Positions 24,343-32,176 of a stretch of DNA of 32,346 nucleotides are shown one piece after another. How positions within the stretch are numbered: the first letter of the stretch is position 1; each line of letters begins with the position of its first letter. Origin of the DNA: Litoribacterium kuwaitense (GTDB taxonomy: Bacteria; Bacillota; Bacilli; Bacillales; DSM-28697); assembly GCF_011058155.1 (NCBI RefSeq), contig NZ_JAALFC010000037.1:1-32346 (forward strand). The letters are read 5' to 3'. Under the pieces are notes generated by a model. The model saw only the letters and a program-made list of their open reading frames with translations, did not search any database and was not told where the DNA came from. A program made the translations under genes and the position numbers.

Positions 24343-24381
24343 TACGAAGTTTTGCCTAGAAAAATCAAGGAGTGAATCACA

Positions 24382-25431
24382 ATGAAAAAACATCATATTC
24401 TTCAGGTTGGATGGCTCGCCTTACTTTTATTACTCGCAGCATGTACAGACGCGCCTTCGGACCAAAGCTCAAACGATACTGCGGGGAACAAAGAAGCCAC
24501 GCCCACATCTGACAACACTGACCTGACTGAAGTGACTGTCATGCTCGACTGGCTTCCAAACACGAATCATACAGGGCTCTATGTTGCACAGGCAAACGGC
24601 TACTATGAGGAGCAAGGTTTAAAAATAACCATTCAGCAGCCTGGTGAGGGCAACACTTCCGACCAAATGGTTGCAGCCGGCCAGGCAGAATTTGGTATTA
24701 GCAACCAGGAAAACGTGACCATGGCTAGAACAAACGACATCCCTGTCGTTTCCATTGCGGCCGTGATCCAAAACAATACGTCATCCTTTGCATTTCTTGA
24801 AGACTCAGGCATTGAAACAGTCAATGATTTCGAAGGTAAACGATACGGCGGTTGGGGTTCTGCCAGTGAAGAAGCGACCATTCAAGCCGTCATGGAAAAC
24901 GCAGGCGCCGATTTTAATGAGCTTGAACTGATTACACTCGGAGCAACCGATTTTGTTAAAGCGATCGGCCGTGATGCCGACATTATGTGGCTTTTTGATG
25001 GGTGGGATAAAATCGCGGCTGAGCTTGCCGGCAAAAAGATTAATACGATATCGCTCCGTGAACTCGATCCGGCGTTGAACTATTACACACCTGTTATCAT
25101 CGCAAATGAATCACTTCTCTCCGACCAGCCTGAATTGGCTGAGGCTTTTATGGAAGCAACTAGCAAAGGCTATCAAGACGCAATTGAGCAGCCAGAACAA
25201 GCCGCGAATACGCTTCTCGAAGCTGTACCTGAGCTAGATGAAGACCTTGTACAAGAAAGTCAGCAATACCTTAGCTCACAATTTCAAGCGGACAGCGAGC
25301 AATGGGGCCTACAAAAAACAGAGGTATGGGCTGCCTATGCGGACTGGATGGCTGAGCGATCATTAATTGAAGCAGAACTGAATGTCGAGGAAGCCTTTAC
25401 GAATGGCTTCTTACCGGATCCGTCATCATGA
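24382..25431 (+). CDS. thiY: Thiamine-precursor-binding lipoprotein (ThiY-like)
   Basis: A 349-residue substrate-binding protein of the NMT1/THI5-like group. The signal peptide ends in the lipobox LLAAC (lipidated Cys21), then a Ser/Thr/Asn/Asp-rich linker to about residue 50. The binding domain shows VMLDWLPNTNHTGLYVAQ, FGISNQENV and KRYGGWGSASE, all typical of HMP/formylaminopyrimidine-binding proteins. It delivers the pyrimidine precursor to ThiX. It follows thiX by 39 bp with AAGGAG as ribosome site, and overlaps thiZ by 4 nt. Confidence 0.94.
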   Translation: MKKHHILQVGWLALLLLLAACTDAPSDQSSNDTAGNKEATPTSDNTDLTEVTVMLDWLPNTNHTGLYVAQANGYYEEQGLKITIQQPGEGNTSDQMVAAGQAEFGISNQENVTMARTNDIPVVSIAAVIQNNTSSFAFLEDSGIETVNDFEGKRYGGWGSASEEATIQAVMENAGADFNELELITLGATDFVKAIGRDADIMWLFDGWDKIAAELAGKKINTISLRELDPALNYYTPVIIANESLLSDQPELAEAFMEATSKGYQDAIEQPEQAANTLLEAVPELDEDLVQESQQYLSSQFQADSEQWGLQKTEVWAAYADWMAERSLIEAELNVEEAFTNGFLPDPSS

Positions 25432-26186
25432 ACCCAATCATTCAAGTGACTGGCGTAACGAAGACATTTGCTCAAACCGTCGCTTTACAGCCGACCAACG
25501 CAGCCATGTATTCAGGAGAATTTGTTTCACTCATCGGTCCGAGCGGCTGTGGAAAAAGCACCTTGCTCGACATAATGGCTGGTCTGGAAAAGCCTGACGA
25601 AGGGGATGTACTCCTTGAGGGACATTCGGTCGTTGGCACGACCGGATACGCTGGCTATATGCCGCAAAAAGATGTGCTTCTGCCGTGGCGAACCATTCTT
25701 GCAAATGTCACCGTCCCATTAGAAATCCGAGGCATTTCTAAAAATAAAGCTCGAGCACGCGCGATGGAATGGATGGAGCCCTTCGGCTTAAAAGGCTTTG
25801 AACATCATTATCCTGATCAGCTTTCCGGCGGTATGAGACAACGCGCCAATTTTTTGCGCACGTGCCTTACTGAAAAAAAACTACTCCTGCTTGACGAACC
25901 ATTCGGAAAGCTAGATGCATTGACACGATTAAGCATGCAGGAGTGGCTTATATCGCTCGCAGACTCTCTTTCTTTAACGATCTTTTTCGTCACCCATGAT
26001 ATCGAAGAAGCACTTCTTCTTTCTGATCGAATTTATGTCATGTCGCCACGTCCTGGGAAAATCATTAAAGAAATGTCGGTGACAGGACAACGCCCTCGGT
26101 CTCGAAAAGATTTATCCGACCATTCATTAATGAAACAAAAAGAAGAGCTGCTCGACTTATTATTTTCGGAAAGGCGCTCAAGTTGA
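25428..26186 (+). CDS. thiZ: ABC transporter ATP-binding protein (ThiZ-like)
   Basis: A 252-residue ATPase. Walker A is GPSGCGKST (residues 37-45), the Q-loop lies in YMPQKD, the signature is LSGGMRQR, Walker B is LLLLDEPFG and the H-loop is VTHD. It energises the ThiXY importer. The start ATG overlaps the thiY stop as ATGA, so the genes are translationally coupled. It is the last gene of the TPP-controlled operon. No tenA homologue follows, unlike the pyrimidine salvage cluster of B. halodurans. Confidence 0.94.
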   Translation: MNPIIQVTGVTKTFAQTVALQPTNAAMYSGEFVSLIGPSGCGKSTLLDIMAGLEKPDEGDVLLEGHSVVGTTGYAGYMPQKDVLLPWRTILANVTVPLEIRGISKNKARARAMEWMEPFGLKGFEHHYPDQLSGGMRQRANFLRTCLTEKKLLLLDEPFGKLDALTRLSMQEWLISLADSLSLTIFFVTHDIEEALLLSDRIYVMSPRPGKIIKEMSVTGQRPRSRKDLSDHSLMKQKEELLDLLFSERRSS

Positions 26187-26203
26187 GCGCCCTTTTCCGT
26201 TAT
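26168..26203 (+). terminator. Terminator at the end of the thi operon, overlapping the thiZ stop
   Basis: The perfect stem GGCGCTC/GAGCGCC (26173-26179 with 26185-26191) has a 5-nt loop containing part of the TGA stop of thiZ. An outer GGAAA/TTTCC pairing and a T-run follow. It covers the last codons of thiZ. Confidence 0.75.
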
Positions 26204-26310
26204 TTTATGGCACCATATGAAGCTCCCAGCACATTCATAAAAAATCAAGAGATTTCTTTTCTTCTTTTATTATGTATAATAGCTAATGCTTGCCGTTTGC
26301 CCCTGTTTTT

Positions 26311-26341
26311 TTACCCACAGCTTGTCCACATTTTATCCCCA
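26311..26341 (+). promoter_or_regulatory. Three DnaA-like boxes in the nrd promoter region
   Basis: TTACCCACA (26311-26319), TTGTCCACA (26322-26330) and TTATCCCCA (26333-26341) each differ from the DnaA box TTATCCACA by one base. They repeat exactly every 11 bp in the same orientation. They lie about 45 bp upstream of the -35 element. DnaA is known to bind the nrd promoter in E. coli. Confidence 0.55.
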
Positions 26342-26383
26342 ATAGTGCTTTAGAACTCATTGATGAATGACCAAACTAGACAG

Positions 26384-26413
26384 TTTACAACTCACTACTT
26401 TATGATCTATACT
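26384..26413 (+). promoter_or_regulatory. Sigma A promoter of nrdE
   Basis: TTTACA (26384-26389), 18 bp, then TATACT (26408-26413). The first NrdR box starts 9 bp after the -10, so it would cover the transcription start. Confidence 0.6.
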
Positions 26414-26422
26414 AAGTAGCAA

Positions 26423-26470
26423 CCACAATATTTAGTAATTACACCAATGAAAAAACACTATATTTAGTGT
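26423..26470 (+). promoter_or_regulatory. Pair of NrdR boxes
   Basis: Box 1 CCACAATATTTAGTAA (26423-26438) and box 2 ACACTATATTTAGTGT (26455-26470) fit the NrdR pattern ACANWATATNTWGTGT. Their matching bases are 32 bp apart, three helical turns, the spacing typical of NrdR operators. NrdR is the dATP/ATP-sensing repressor of ribonucleotide reductase genes. Confidence 0.85.
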
Positions 26471-26571
26471 TTTAACGTTTTTTTCGGCAATGATAAGGGA
26501 AAGCACCTAAACAAAGGTGAGGCGCCGAATAATAAAGAGGGATTTTTGAAAGAAAGAGGGAGGAATCACCG

Positions 26572-26622
26572 ATGCTAGCAATTGATAGTCACGAAAAAGC
26601 GTACGCGTATATGGAAAAATGA
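26572..26622 (+). other. Short open frame with strong ribosome site, probably the true nrdE N-terminus
   Basis: An ATG at 26572 follows GAGGGAGG by 8 nt and encodes 16 residues (MLAIDSHEKAYAYMEK) before a TGA. The TGA overlaps the next ATG as ATGATG. One extra A in the A5 run at 26615-26619 would fuse these residues to MMEQFPNLD of nrdE. Either this is the displaced N-terminus of nrdE or a coupled leader peptide. Confidence 0.6.
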
Positions 26623-28805
26623 TGGAACAATTCCCCAACTTGGATACGACCGAATTTAAGGAAAAAATCTCACGCTACCTTGAACATAAAGATGATGTGA
26701 CGGATGATCAATTTGAACACTACCTGCGCTTAAGTGCACTCGAAAACATTACAGCAGACGAACCTGACTGGACTTTTTTTGCAGCGCGAGTTTATTTAGA
26801 TGGGCTCTACAAAAAAGCTGCCCGAAGTCGAGGTTATGAGCCTGAACAAAAATATGGCTCCTTTCTAGAGCTGATTAACGTTTTAAGTTCGATGGATATT
26901 TTCAGCACTCATTTATTGGACAACTATACAGCTGAAGAAATTGCCGAGCTTGAAAAAGCCATTGACCCTGCAAAAGATGAAACATTTACATACATTGGAC
27001 TACTCACCTTAGCTGAACGTTACTTAGCACGTTCTCACGCAGGCGATGTATATGAGCTTCCTCAAGAGCGTTTTATGGTCATTGCGATGACATTAATGCA
27101 GAATGAACCAAAGGAGCACCGCCTCAGCCTTGTTAAGGAAAGTTATTGGGCGCTGTCTAATCTATACATGACCGTTGCTACACCAACCCTTGCAAATGCA
27201 GGAAAAACCTATGGACAACTGTCCAGCTGTTTTATCGACACAGTGGATGACTCACTTAGAGGCATCTACGACACAAACACCGATATCGCTACCCTTAGTA
27301 AGCACGGCGGAGGCATCGGGGTCTATATGGGGAAAATTCGTTCCCGAGGCAGCGACATTCGCGGATTCAAAGGCGTTTCGTCCGGTGTGATTCCATGGAT
27401 GAAACAGCTGAACAACACAGCTGTTAGCGTTGACCAGCTTGGACAGCGTCAAGGAGCCGTTGCCGTCTATTTAGACGTCTGGCATAAGGATATCTTTGCC
27501 TTCCTCGATACGCGCCTGAACAACGGTGACGAGCGTCTTCGTACGCACGATCTGTTTACAGGGGTCTGCCTACCCGATTTGTTCATGGAACAAGTCGAAG
27601 CACGCGGAGACTGGTATTTGTTTGACCCACACGAAGTTCGCAAAATCATGGGCTTCTCGCTTGAAGACTTTTTTGATGAAGAGCCTGGCAAAGGATCGTT
27701 CCGTGACCGCTATTGGGCATGTGTCGAGCATCCTGACTTAGATAAACGTAAAGTCCCGGCCATTGAAATTATGAAGTCTGTGATGATTTCACAACTAGAA
27801 ACAGGTACGCCTTACATGTTTTACCGTGATACGGTCAACCGTGCCAATGCCAACTCTCATAAAGGAATTGTCTACTGCAGCAACCTCTGTACAGAAATTA
27901 TGCAAAACATGAGTGCCACGACAGTGACCGAAGAATACACAGAAGATGGTAAAATTATTACTGTCAAAGAGCCCGGCGATTTCGTCGTATGTAATTTGTC
28001 ATCCATCTCTTTAGCGACAGCTGTACGAGATGATGTCCTTGAACGGCTCGTGAAGATTCAAGTACGCATGCTGGACAATGTCATTGATTTAAATGAGCTC
28101 CCTGTACAACAGGCAAAAATAACGAACCAAAAATACCGCGCCGTCGGACTTGGTACCTTTGGTTGGCATCACCTCTTAGCAACGAAAGGCATCGCGTGGG
28201 AAACTGAAGAAGCGATTGACTACTGTGATGAATTGTATGAGGATATCGCCTACTATACGATCAGGACAAGTATGGAGCTGGCGAAAGAAAAAGGGGCTTA
28301 CCTAGCATTTGAAGGCTCAGACTGGGATACAGGAGCTTATTTTGCGAAAAAAGATTACACAAGCCCGCGCTGGCAGGAGCTTCAAAAAGAGATTCATGAT
28401 TCCGGCATTCGCAACGGCTATTTAATGGCGGTCGCACCGAACTCATCAACGTCATTAATCGCTGGATCGACAGCGAGCATCGATCCAATCTTCCGAAGAG
28501 AATACTCCGAGGAGAAAAAAGACTATAAAATTCCAGTGACTGCGCCAGATTTGTCACCGAAAACAACTTGGTACTATAAGTCTGTTTATTTGATCGACCA
28601 GCATTGGAGCATTCGCCAAAACGCCAAGCGTCAACGCCATATTGACCAGTCCATTTCGTTTAACCTATATGTTCGTAATGACATTAAAGCAAAAGAATTA
28701 CTTTCTCTTCACCAAGAAGCATGGCGTTCAAACTTAAAAACAACATACTATGTACGCTCCACCTCAGGCGCTGTCATTGAGGATTGCGAGAGCTGCGAAA
28801 GTTAA
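26619..28805 (+). CDS. nrdE: Ribonucleoside-diphosphate reductase, alpha subunit
   Basis: A class I ribonucleotide reductase large subunit, 728 residues as read or 744 with the repaired start. It reduces ribonucleoside diphosphates for DNA synthesis. Catalytic residues are present: Cys204 (QLSSCFID), Asn422-Cys424-Glu426 (SNLCTEI), Cys458 (VVCNLSS) and the C-terminal redox pair Cys723/Cys726 (CESC). The N-terminus lacks a recognisable ATP-cone, so dATP overall-activity control is probably absent. The ATG at 26619 has no ribosome site of its own; the ATG at 26572 does. nrdF follows at 141 bp behind a terminator-like hairpin. No nrdI is seen nearby. Confidence 0.95.
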   Translation: MMEQFPNLDTTEFKEKISRYLEHKDDVTDDQFEHYLRLSALENITADEPDWTFFAARVYLDGLYKKAARSRGYEPEQKYGSFLELINVLSSMDIFSTHLLDNYTAEEIAELEKAIDPAKDETFTYIGLLTLAERYLARSHAGDVYELPQERFMVIAMTLMQNEPKEHRLSLVKESYWALSNLYMTVATPTLANAGKTYGQLSSCFIDTVDDSLRGIYDTNTDIATLSKHGGGIGVYMGKIRSRGSDIRGFKGVSSGVIPWMKQLNNTAVSVDQLGQRQGAVAVYLDVWHKDIFAFLDTRLNNGDERLRTHDLFTGVCLPDLFMEQVEARGDWYLFDPHEVRKIMGFSLEDFFDEEPGKGSFRDRYWACVEHPDLDKRKVPAIEIMKSVMISQLETGTPYMFYRDTVNRANANSHKGIVYCSNLCTEIMQNMSATTVTEEYTEDGKIITVKEPGDFVVCNLSSISLATAVRDDVLERLVKIQVRMLDNVIDLNELPVQQAKITNQKYRAVGLGTFGWHHLLATKGIAWETEEAIDYCDELYEDIAYYTIRTSMELAKEKGAYLAFEGSDWDTGAYFAKKDYTSPRWQELQKEIHDSGIRNGYLMAVAPNSSTSLIAGSTASIDPIFRREYSEEKKDYKIPVTAPDLSPKTTWYYKSVYLIDQHWSIRQNAKRQRHIDQSISFNLYVRNDIKAKELLSLHQEAWRSNLKTTYYVRSTSGAVIEDCESCES

Positions 28806-28855
28806 GTGCTTCTGTAAGCCCTGCATTTCCTTGACGAGAGGTCACTTTATGAAAC

Positions 28856-28890
28856 AAAGGCAGCCGGCTCTTCGTCGGCGCCTTTTATAG
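28856..28890 (+). terminator. Terminator or attenuator between nrdE and nrdF
   Basis: A 10-bp stem (AAAGGC and GCCG paired with CGGC and GCCTTT, one bulged A, 28856-28885) is followed by a short T-rich stretch TTTTATAG. Placed between the two subunit genes it could reduce transcription into nrdF, or protect the nrdE mRNA 3' end. Confidence 0.55.
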
Positions 28891-28945
28891 TGCTTCCAAA
28901 AACGAATGGCACAAATAAGTATTTTTATGAAAGGGATTGAGTCAC

Positions 28946-29989
28946 GTGAGTTCAGAAACATTAAATACTCGTAAAATAATGGACCCTGATGCACCGAACC
29001 GCTCCACTGGAATTATCAATGGTCGAAGTTCAAACGTATTAAACTGGGATGATGTCCGTTTTTCCTGGGCGTACCCAAAATATAAGCGGATGCTCGCAAA
29101 CTTTTGGACGCCTTTTGAAATTAACATGTCCAAAGACATTCGACAGTTTCCCCAGCTCTCTGAAACCGAGCAAGATGCCTATCTAAAAATCATCGGTCTG
29201 CTCGCTTTGCTTGACAGTATTCAAACCGACTACGCAGGTAAAGTTGCCGATTATTTGACGGACTCCAGCCTCAACGCGTTGATGATTATTTTAGCACAGC
29301 AAGAAGTCATTCATAACCATTCGTATTCTTATGTACTTTCAAGTGTTGTTTCCAAGAGCAAACAAGATGAAACGTTTGACTATTGGCGCACCGAACCAAC
29401 ATTACGCAAGCGAAATGATTTTATAACGAATGGCTACGCAGACTTTGCCGAGTCACCAACCGTTCGTAACCTTCTGCGATCCATTGTTTATGACGTGATT
29501 TTAGAAGGACTGTTCTTTTACTCAGGATTTGCTTTCTTTTACAACTTGGCAAGAAACCAAAAGATGGTCGCTACAAGCACAATGATCAACTACATTAATC
29601 GCGATGAGCAACTTCATGTAGACTTATTTGCCAAGATCTTTAAAGAAGTGCTTGAGCAATATCCAGAGGAAAACACGAAAGAGCTTGAGGATTTTGTTCG
29701 TGAAACGTTTAAACATGCTGCCGAACTGGAAATTGCTTGGGGGCGTGAAATTATTGGTAATCGTATCGAAGGCATTGAGATGCACGAATTAGAGGATTAC
29801 ATTAAATTCATGGCCCATAAACGAGTGAAGCAGATGGGTTACGAAGGACCTTACCCTGAGCATAAGAAAAATCCAATGCGTTGGATTGTTGCTTATCAAG
29901 AAGTCGACTTAGGTAAAACCGACTTCTTCGAGCAAAAGTCACGTCAGTACACGAAGACAAGCGACGAGAACGGTTTTGACGACCTTTAA
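28946..29989 (+). CDS. nrdF: Ribonucleoside-diphosphate reductase, beta subunit
   Basis: A 347-residue R2 protein with the dimetal site and radical tyrosine. Asp90, Glu120, His123, Glu187, Glu221 and His224 are the metal ligands, and Tyr127 sits in EVIHNHSYSY at the radical position. It generates the tyrosyl radical used by the alpha subunit. I chose the GTG at 28946, 10 nt after AAAGGG. A TTG three codons earlier (28937) is in frame but too close to that site. Confidence 0.95.
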   Translation: MSSETLNTRKIMDPDAPNRSTGIINGRSSNVLNWDDVRFSWAYPKYKRMLANFWTPFEINMSKDIRQFPQLSETEQDAYLKIIGLLALLDSIQTDYAGKVADYLTDSSLNALMIILAQQEVIHNHSYSYVLSSVVSKSKQDETFDYWRTEPTLRKRNDFITNGYADFAESPTVRNLLRSIVYDVILEGLFFYSGFAFFYNLARNQKMVATSTMINYINRDEQLHVDLFAKIFKEVLEQYPEENTKELEDFVRETFKHAAELEIAWGREIIGNRIEGIEMHELEDYIKFMAHKRVKQMGYEGPYPEHKKNPMRWIVAYQEVDLGKTDFFEQKSRQYTKTSDENGFDDL

Positions 29990-30004
29990 GTTTTTTAACA
30001 AACA

Positions 30005-30054
30005 ACAAAGCCCGCTCATGCCTGGCAACAGGCAAAAGCAGGGCTTTGTTTTTG
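30005..30054 (+). terminator. Terminator between nrdF and the convergent cssS
   Basis: A 9-bp stem ACAAAGCCC/GGGCTTTGT encloses a second hairpin GCCTG-GCAA-CAGGC and is followed by TTTTTG on the plus strand. It lies 15 bp past the nrdF stop and just before the end of cssS, so it may serve both genes. Confidence 0.85.
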
Positions 30055-30059
30055 TGCAC

Positions 30060-31439
30060 TTAGTTTTTTTTAGGTGGTAAAGACTGCGACTGTCGTACTT
30101 TAGGGACAACGATGCGATAAAAAACACCTGTTTCAGCTTGATTTTCAATTGTAATGTTACCGTGATGCAAGCTCAAAATACGGTGCACAATACTTAAACC
30201 GATTCCGGTTTGCCCTCCTTCTTTTCCTTTGTGAAACGGCTCAAACAGTCTTTTCGCCTCTTCATCCTCAAGTTGAGGGCCATCATTCGCCACAATAAGA
30301 ATGGCATTGCCTTTTTGTTCAAATAACTCAATCGCCAACTCTTCTTTTGCATAACGCAGTTGATTTTCAAGCACATTTTCGAGCAGATTTACCCATTGCT
30401 CGGTATCTCCTTCAATCGAGACAGCCTGCAAACGAGACTGAATCTCAACCTCTTGTCTCGTCCAACGGAGACGCTCCGTGACATCCTCAATGAGCCTATC
30501 TAGCTGAATATGCTCAACAGGGAGCTCCCGACGCGATAAATAATCGAGCTTTGTCAAATACAAGATGTTCTTTATTTTTTTCTCCAGCTTCTCAGACTCC
30601 TGCTCGACGACAGCCATTGTACTAGACAAATCGCCTTTCGGAAAAACGCCATCACTCACCGACTGGGCATAGCCGCGAATGACCATTACCGGCGTTTTTA
30701 AGTCATGAGAAATGTTTTGTAATAAAGTTCGCTGCGCTTCGTCTTTTGCGACGAGCTTTTGTCGCATATCTTCGATTGAATGTCCAAGGTCACCAATCTC
30801 GTCCTTTCGATGCACATCTACCGGGTCATTCCACTCCTGTTTAGACAACCGTTTGACATGCCGTTGCAAATGAACTAAAGGCTTGGAAAGATACTTTGCC
30901 AACACTAACGAAGGAATCCAGCTTAAAACAAACACGAGAAGCATGAGCAGTCCAAGCTGGCGAAATAGCGTAAATGTTAAGTTATCCAAGTACGAATCCT
31001 CAACATAAGACAGCAAATATGCTGGTTGATTGTCCGCCTTTACTTTGCGTATGACGTAAAAAATACGCTCCTCTTCTACATAACTAGAATACCGCGCACT
31101 CACGTCATTTTGCTCTAGCGCCTCCTCCCTACTTTTAGCAATAAAAGCATTTGGCAATGGACCCGAATAAAAAATGACTGAAGCATCGAGCGGCAAAAGG
31201 ATATGACGGACAGAACGGTCAGGCGCGCCGAATTGCTCCTGTAAACGCTTGTCCCCTTCTTCTTGAGGAAAACGCGACTCTGTGAGCACCTGCTGTTCAC
31301 TTTCAATCGTCGTATAAATTTCAGTCGTGAAAAATTGCCGGATGATCATCGGAAACAATACGGCAAGAATGACTGAAATTAACAGTAGAATGCCTGCAAA
31401 CACGATCCAAATTTGAAATGCTAATGGACGATTTTTCAT
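30060..31439 (-). CDS. cssS: Sensor histidine kinase CssS (secretion stress)
   Basis: A 459-residue membrane kinase. The N-terminal helix (about 10-30) and a second helix (about 155-180) enclose an extracytoplasmic sensor region. A HAMP domain follows, then a HisKA domain with LLQNISHDLKTPVMVIRGYAQS, where His is phosphorylated. The HATPase domain has VLENQLRYA, IVANDGPQL and GQTGIGLSIVHR. It is very close to B. subtilis CssS, starting with the same KNRPLAFQIW-type sequence. CssS senses misfolded secreted proteins. Its start overlaps the cssR stop as ATGA. Confidence 0.94.
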   Translation of the reverse strand: MKNRPLAFQIWIVFAGILLLISVILAVLFPMIIRQFFTTEIYTTIESEQQVLTESRFPQEEGDKRLQEQFGAPDRSVRHILLPLDASVIFYSGPLPNAFIAKSREEALEQNDVSARYSSYVEEERIFYVIRKVKADNQPAYLLSYVEDSYLDNLTFTLFRQLGLLMLLVFVLSWIPSLVLAKYLSKPLVHLQRHVKRLSKQEWNDPVDVHRKDEIGDLGHSIEDMRQKLVAKDEAQRTLLQNISHDLKTPVMVIRGYAQSVSDGVFPKGDLSSTMAVVEQESEKLEKKIKNILYLTKLDYLSRRELPVEHIQLDRLIEDVTERLRWTRQEVEIQSRLQAVSIEGDTEQWVNLLENVLENQLRYAKEELAIELFEQKGNAILIVANDGPQLEDEEAKRLFEPFHKGKEGGQTGIGLSIVHRILSLHHGNITIENQAETGVFYRIVVPKVRQSQSLPPKKN

Positions 31440-32122
31440 TTTGTCATCATCCGATAGCCAAAACCATAAATCGTCTCAAGACGTAAATCCGGCATTTTCT
31501 TTCGCAATCGTCGTACAAGATCATCAACGACACGATCACTGCCAAAATAGTCTACTCCCCACACCGCATTTAAAATGTCTTCCCGAGAAAAAGCATGACC
31601 TGGATGCTTTACGAACAAAATCAACAAATCAAACTCTTTTGAAGTCAAGTTGATCGTCAAATCTCCTGTGTTTACTTCCCGTAAATCCTCATCAATCACG
31701 TACGGACCAATGTTTATCCTTGGCGTGGAAGAGGCAATAGCCGTATCTTGCTGAGGAGCATATGTTAACGCTAAAAGCTTCTCTGTTCTAATGACAAGCT
31801 CTCTAGGTAAAAACGGCTTAGCAAGGTAGTCACTACTGCCTAACTCCAAGCCAAGCACGCGATCAAAATCTTTATCTCGGGCTGAGATAAAGATCACCGG
31901 TACATGAGGTGTTTTATCCTTAATCTCTTTAATCAACGTATACCCGTCAATATCTGGAAGCATAATATCTAAAATCCAAAGGTGCGGCGGTTGAGATATC
32001 TTTTCTCGCGCGGAGGCTCCATTTAAAAAGGACTTAACCTCCCAACCTTCATTCTTTAAATAGGTAGTCAACAATTCATTTAAATTTTCTTCATCTTCAA
32101 CAATGTAAATGAGAAACGACAT
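31436..32122 (-). CDS. cssR: Response regulator CssR (secretion stress)
   Basis: An OmpR-family regulator of about 228 residues. The receiver domain has the acidic pair near DEE, the phosphorylated Asp52 (HLWILDIMLPD) and Lys in YLAKPFLPREL. The C-terminal winged helix shows NLTSKEFDLL and DRVVDDLVRRLRKKM. It resembles B. subtilis CssR, which activates htrA and htrB. The open frame runs 60 codons further upstream, but the ATG at 32120-32122 with GGAGG 8 nt before it gives the family N-terminus. A -10 TATAAT lies at 32142-32147, without a clear -35. Confidence 0.94.
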   Translation of the reverse strand: MSFLIYIVEDEENLNELLTTYLKNEGWEVKSFLNGASAREKISQPPHLWILDIMLPDIDGYTLIKEIKDKTPHVPVIFISARDKDFDRVLGLELGSSDYLAKPFLPRELVIRTEKLLALTYAPQQDTAIASSTPRINIGPYVIDEDLREVNTGDLTINLTSKEFDLLILFVKHPGHAFSREDILNAVWGVDYFGSDRVVDDLVRRLRKKMPDLRLETIYGFGYRMMTK

Positions 32123-32176
32123 CACTTTCACCTCCATGATTATTATACATTGTGAGTCCACAAGTGCTTTTATTTT

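Larger units (their letters stand above)
26187..26571 (+). other. Control region of the ribonucleotide reductase genes
   Basis: This 385-bp gap before the nrd genes holds three DnaA-like boxes (26311-26341), a sigma A promoter (26384-26413), two NrdR boxes (26423-26470) and a small hairpin CACCT/AGGTG near 26506-26521 in the leader. Confidence 0.75.
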
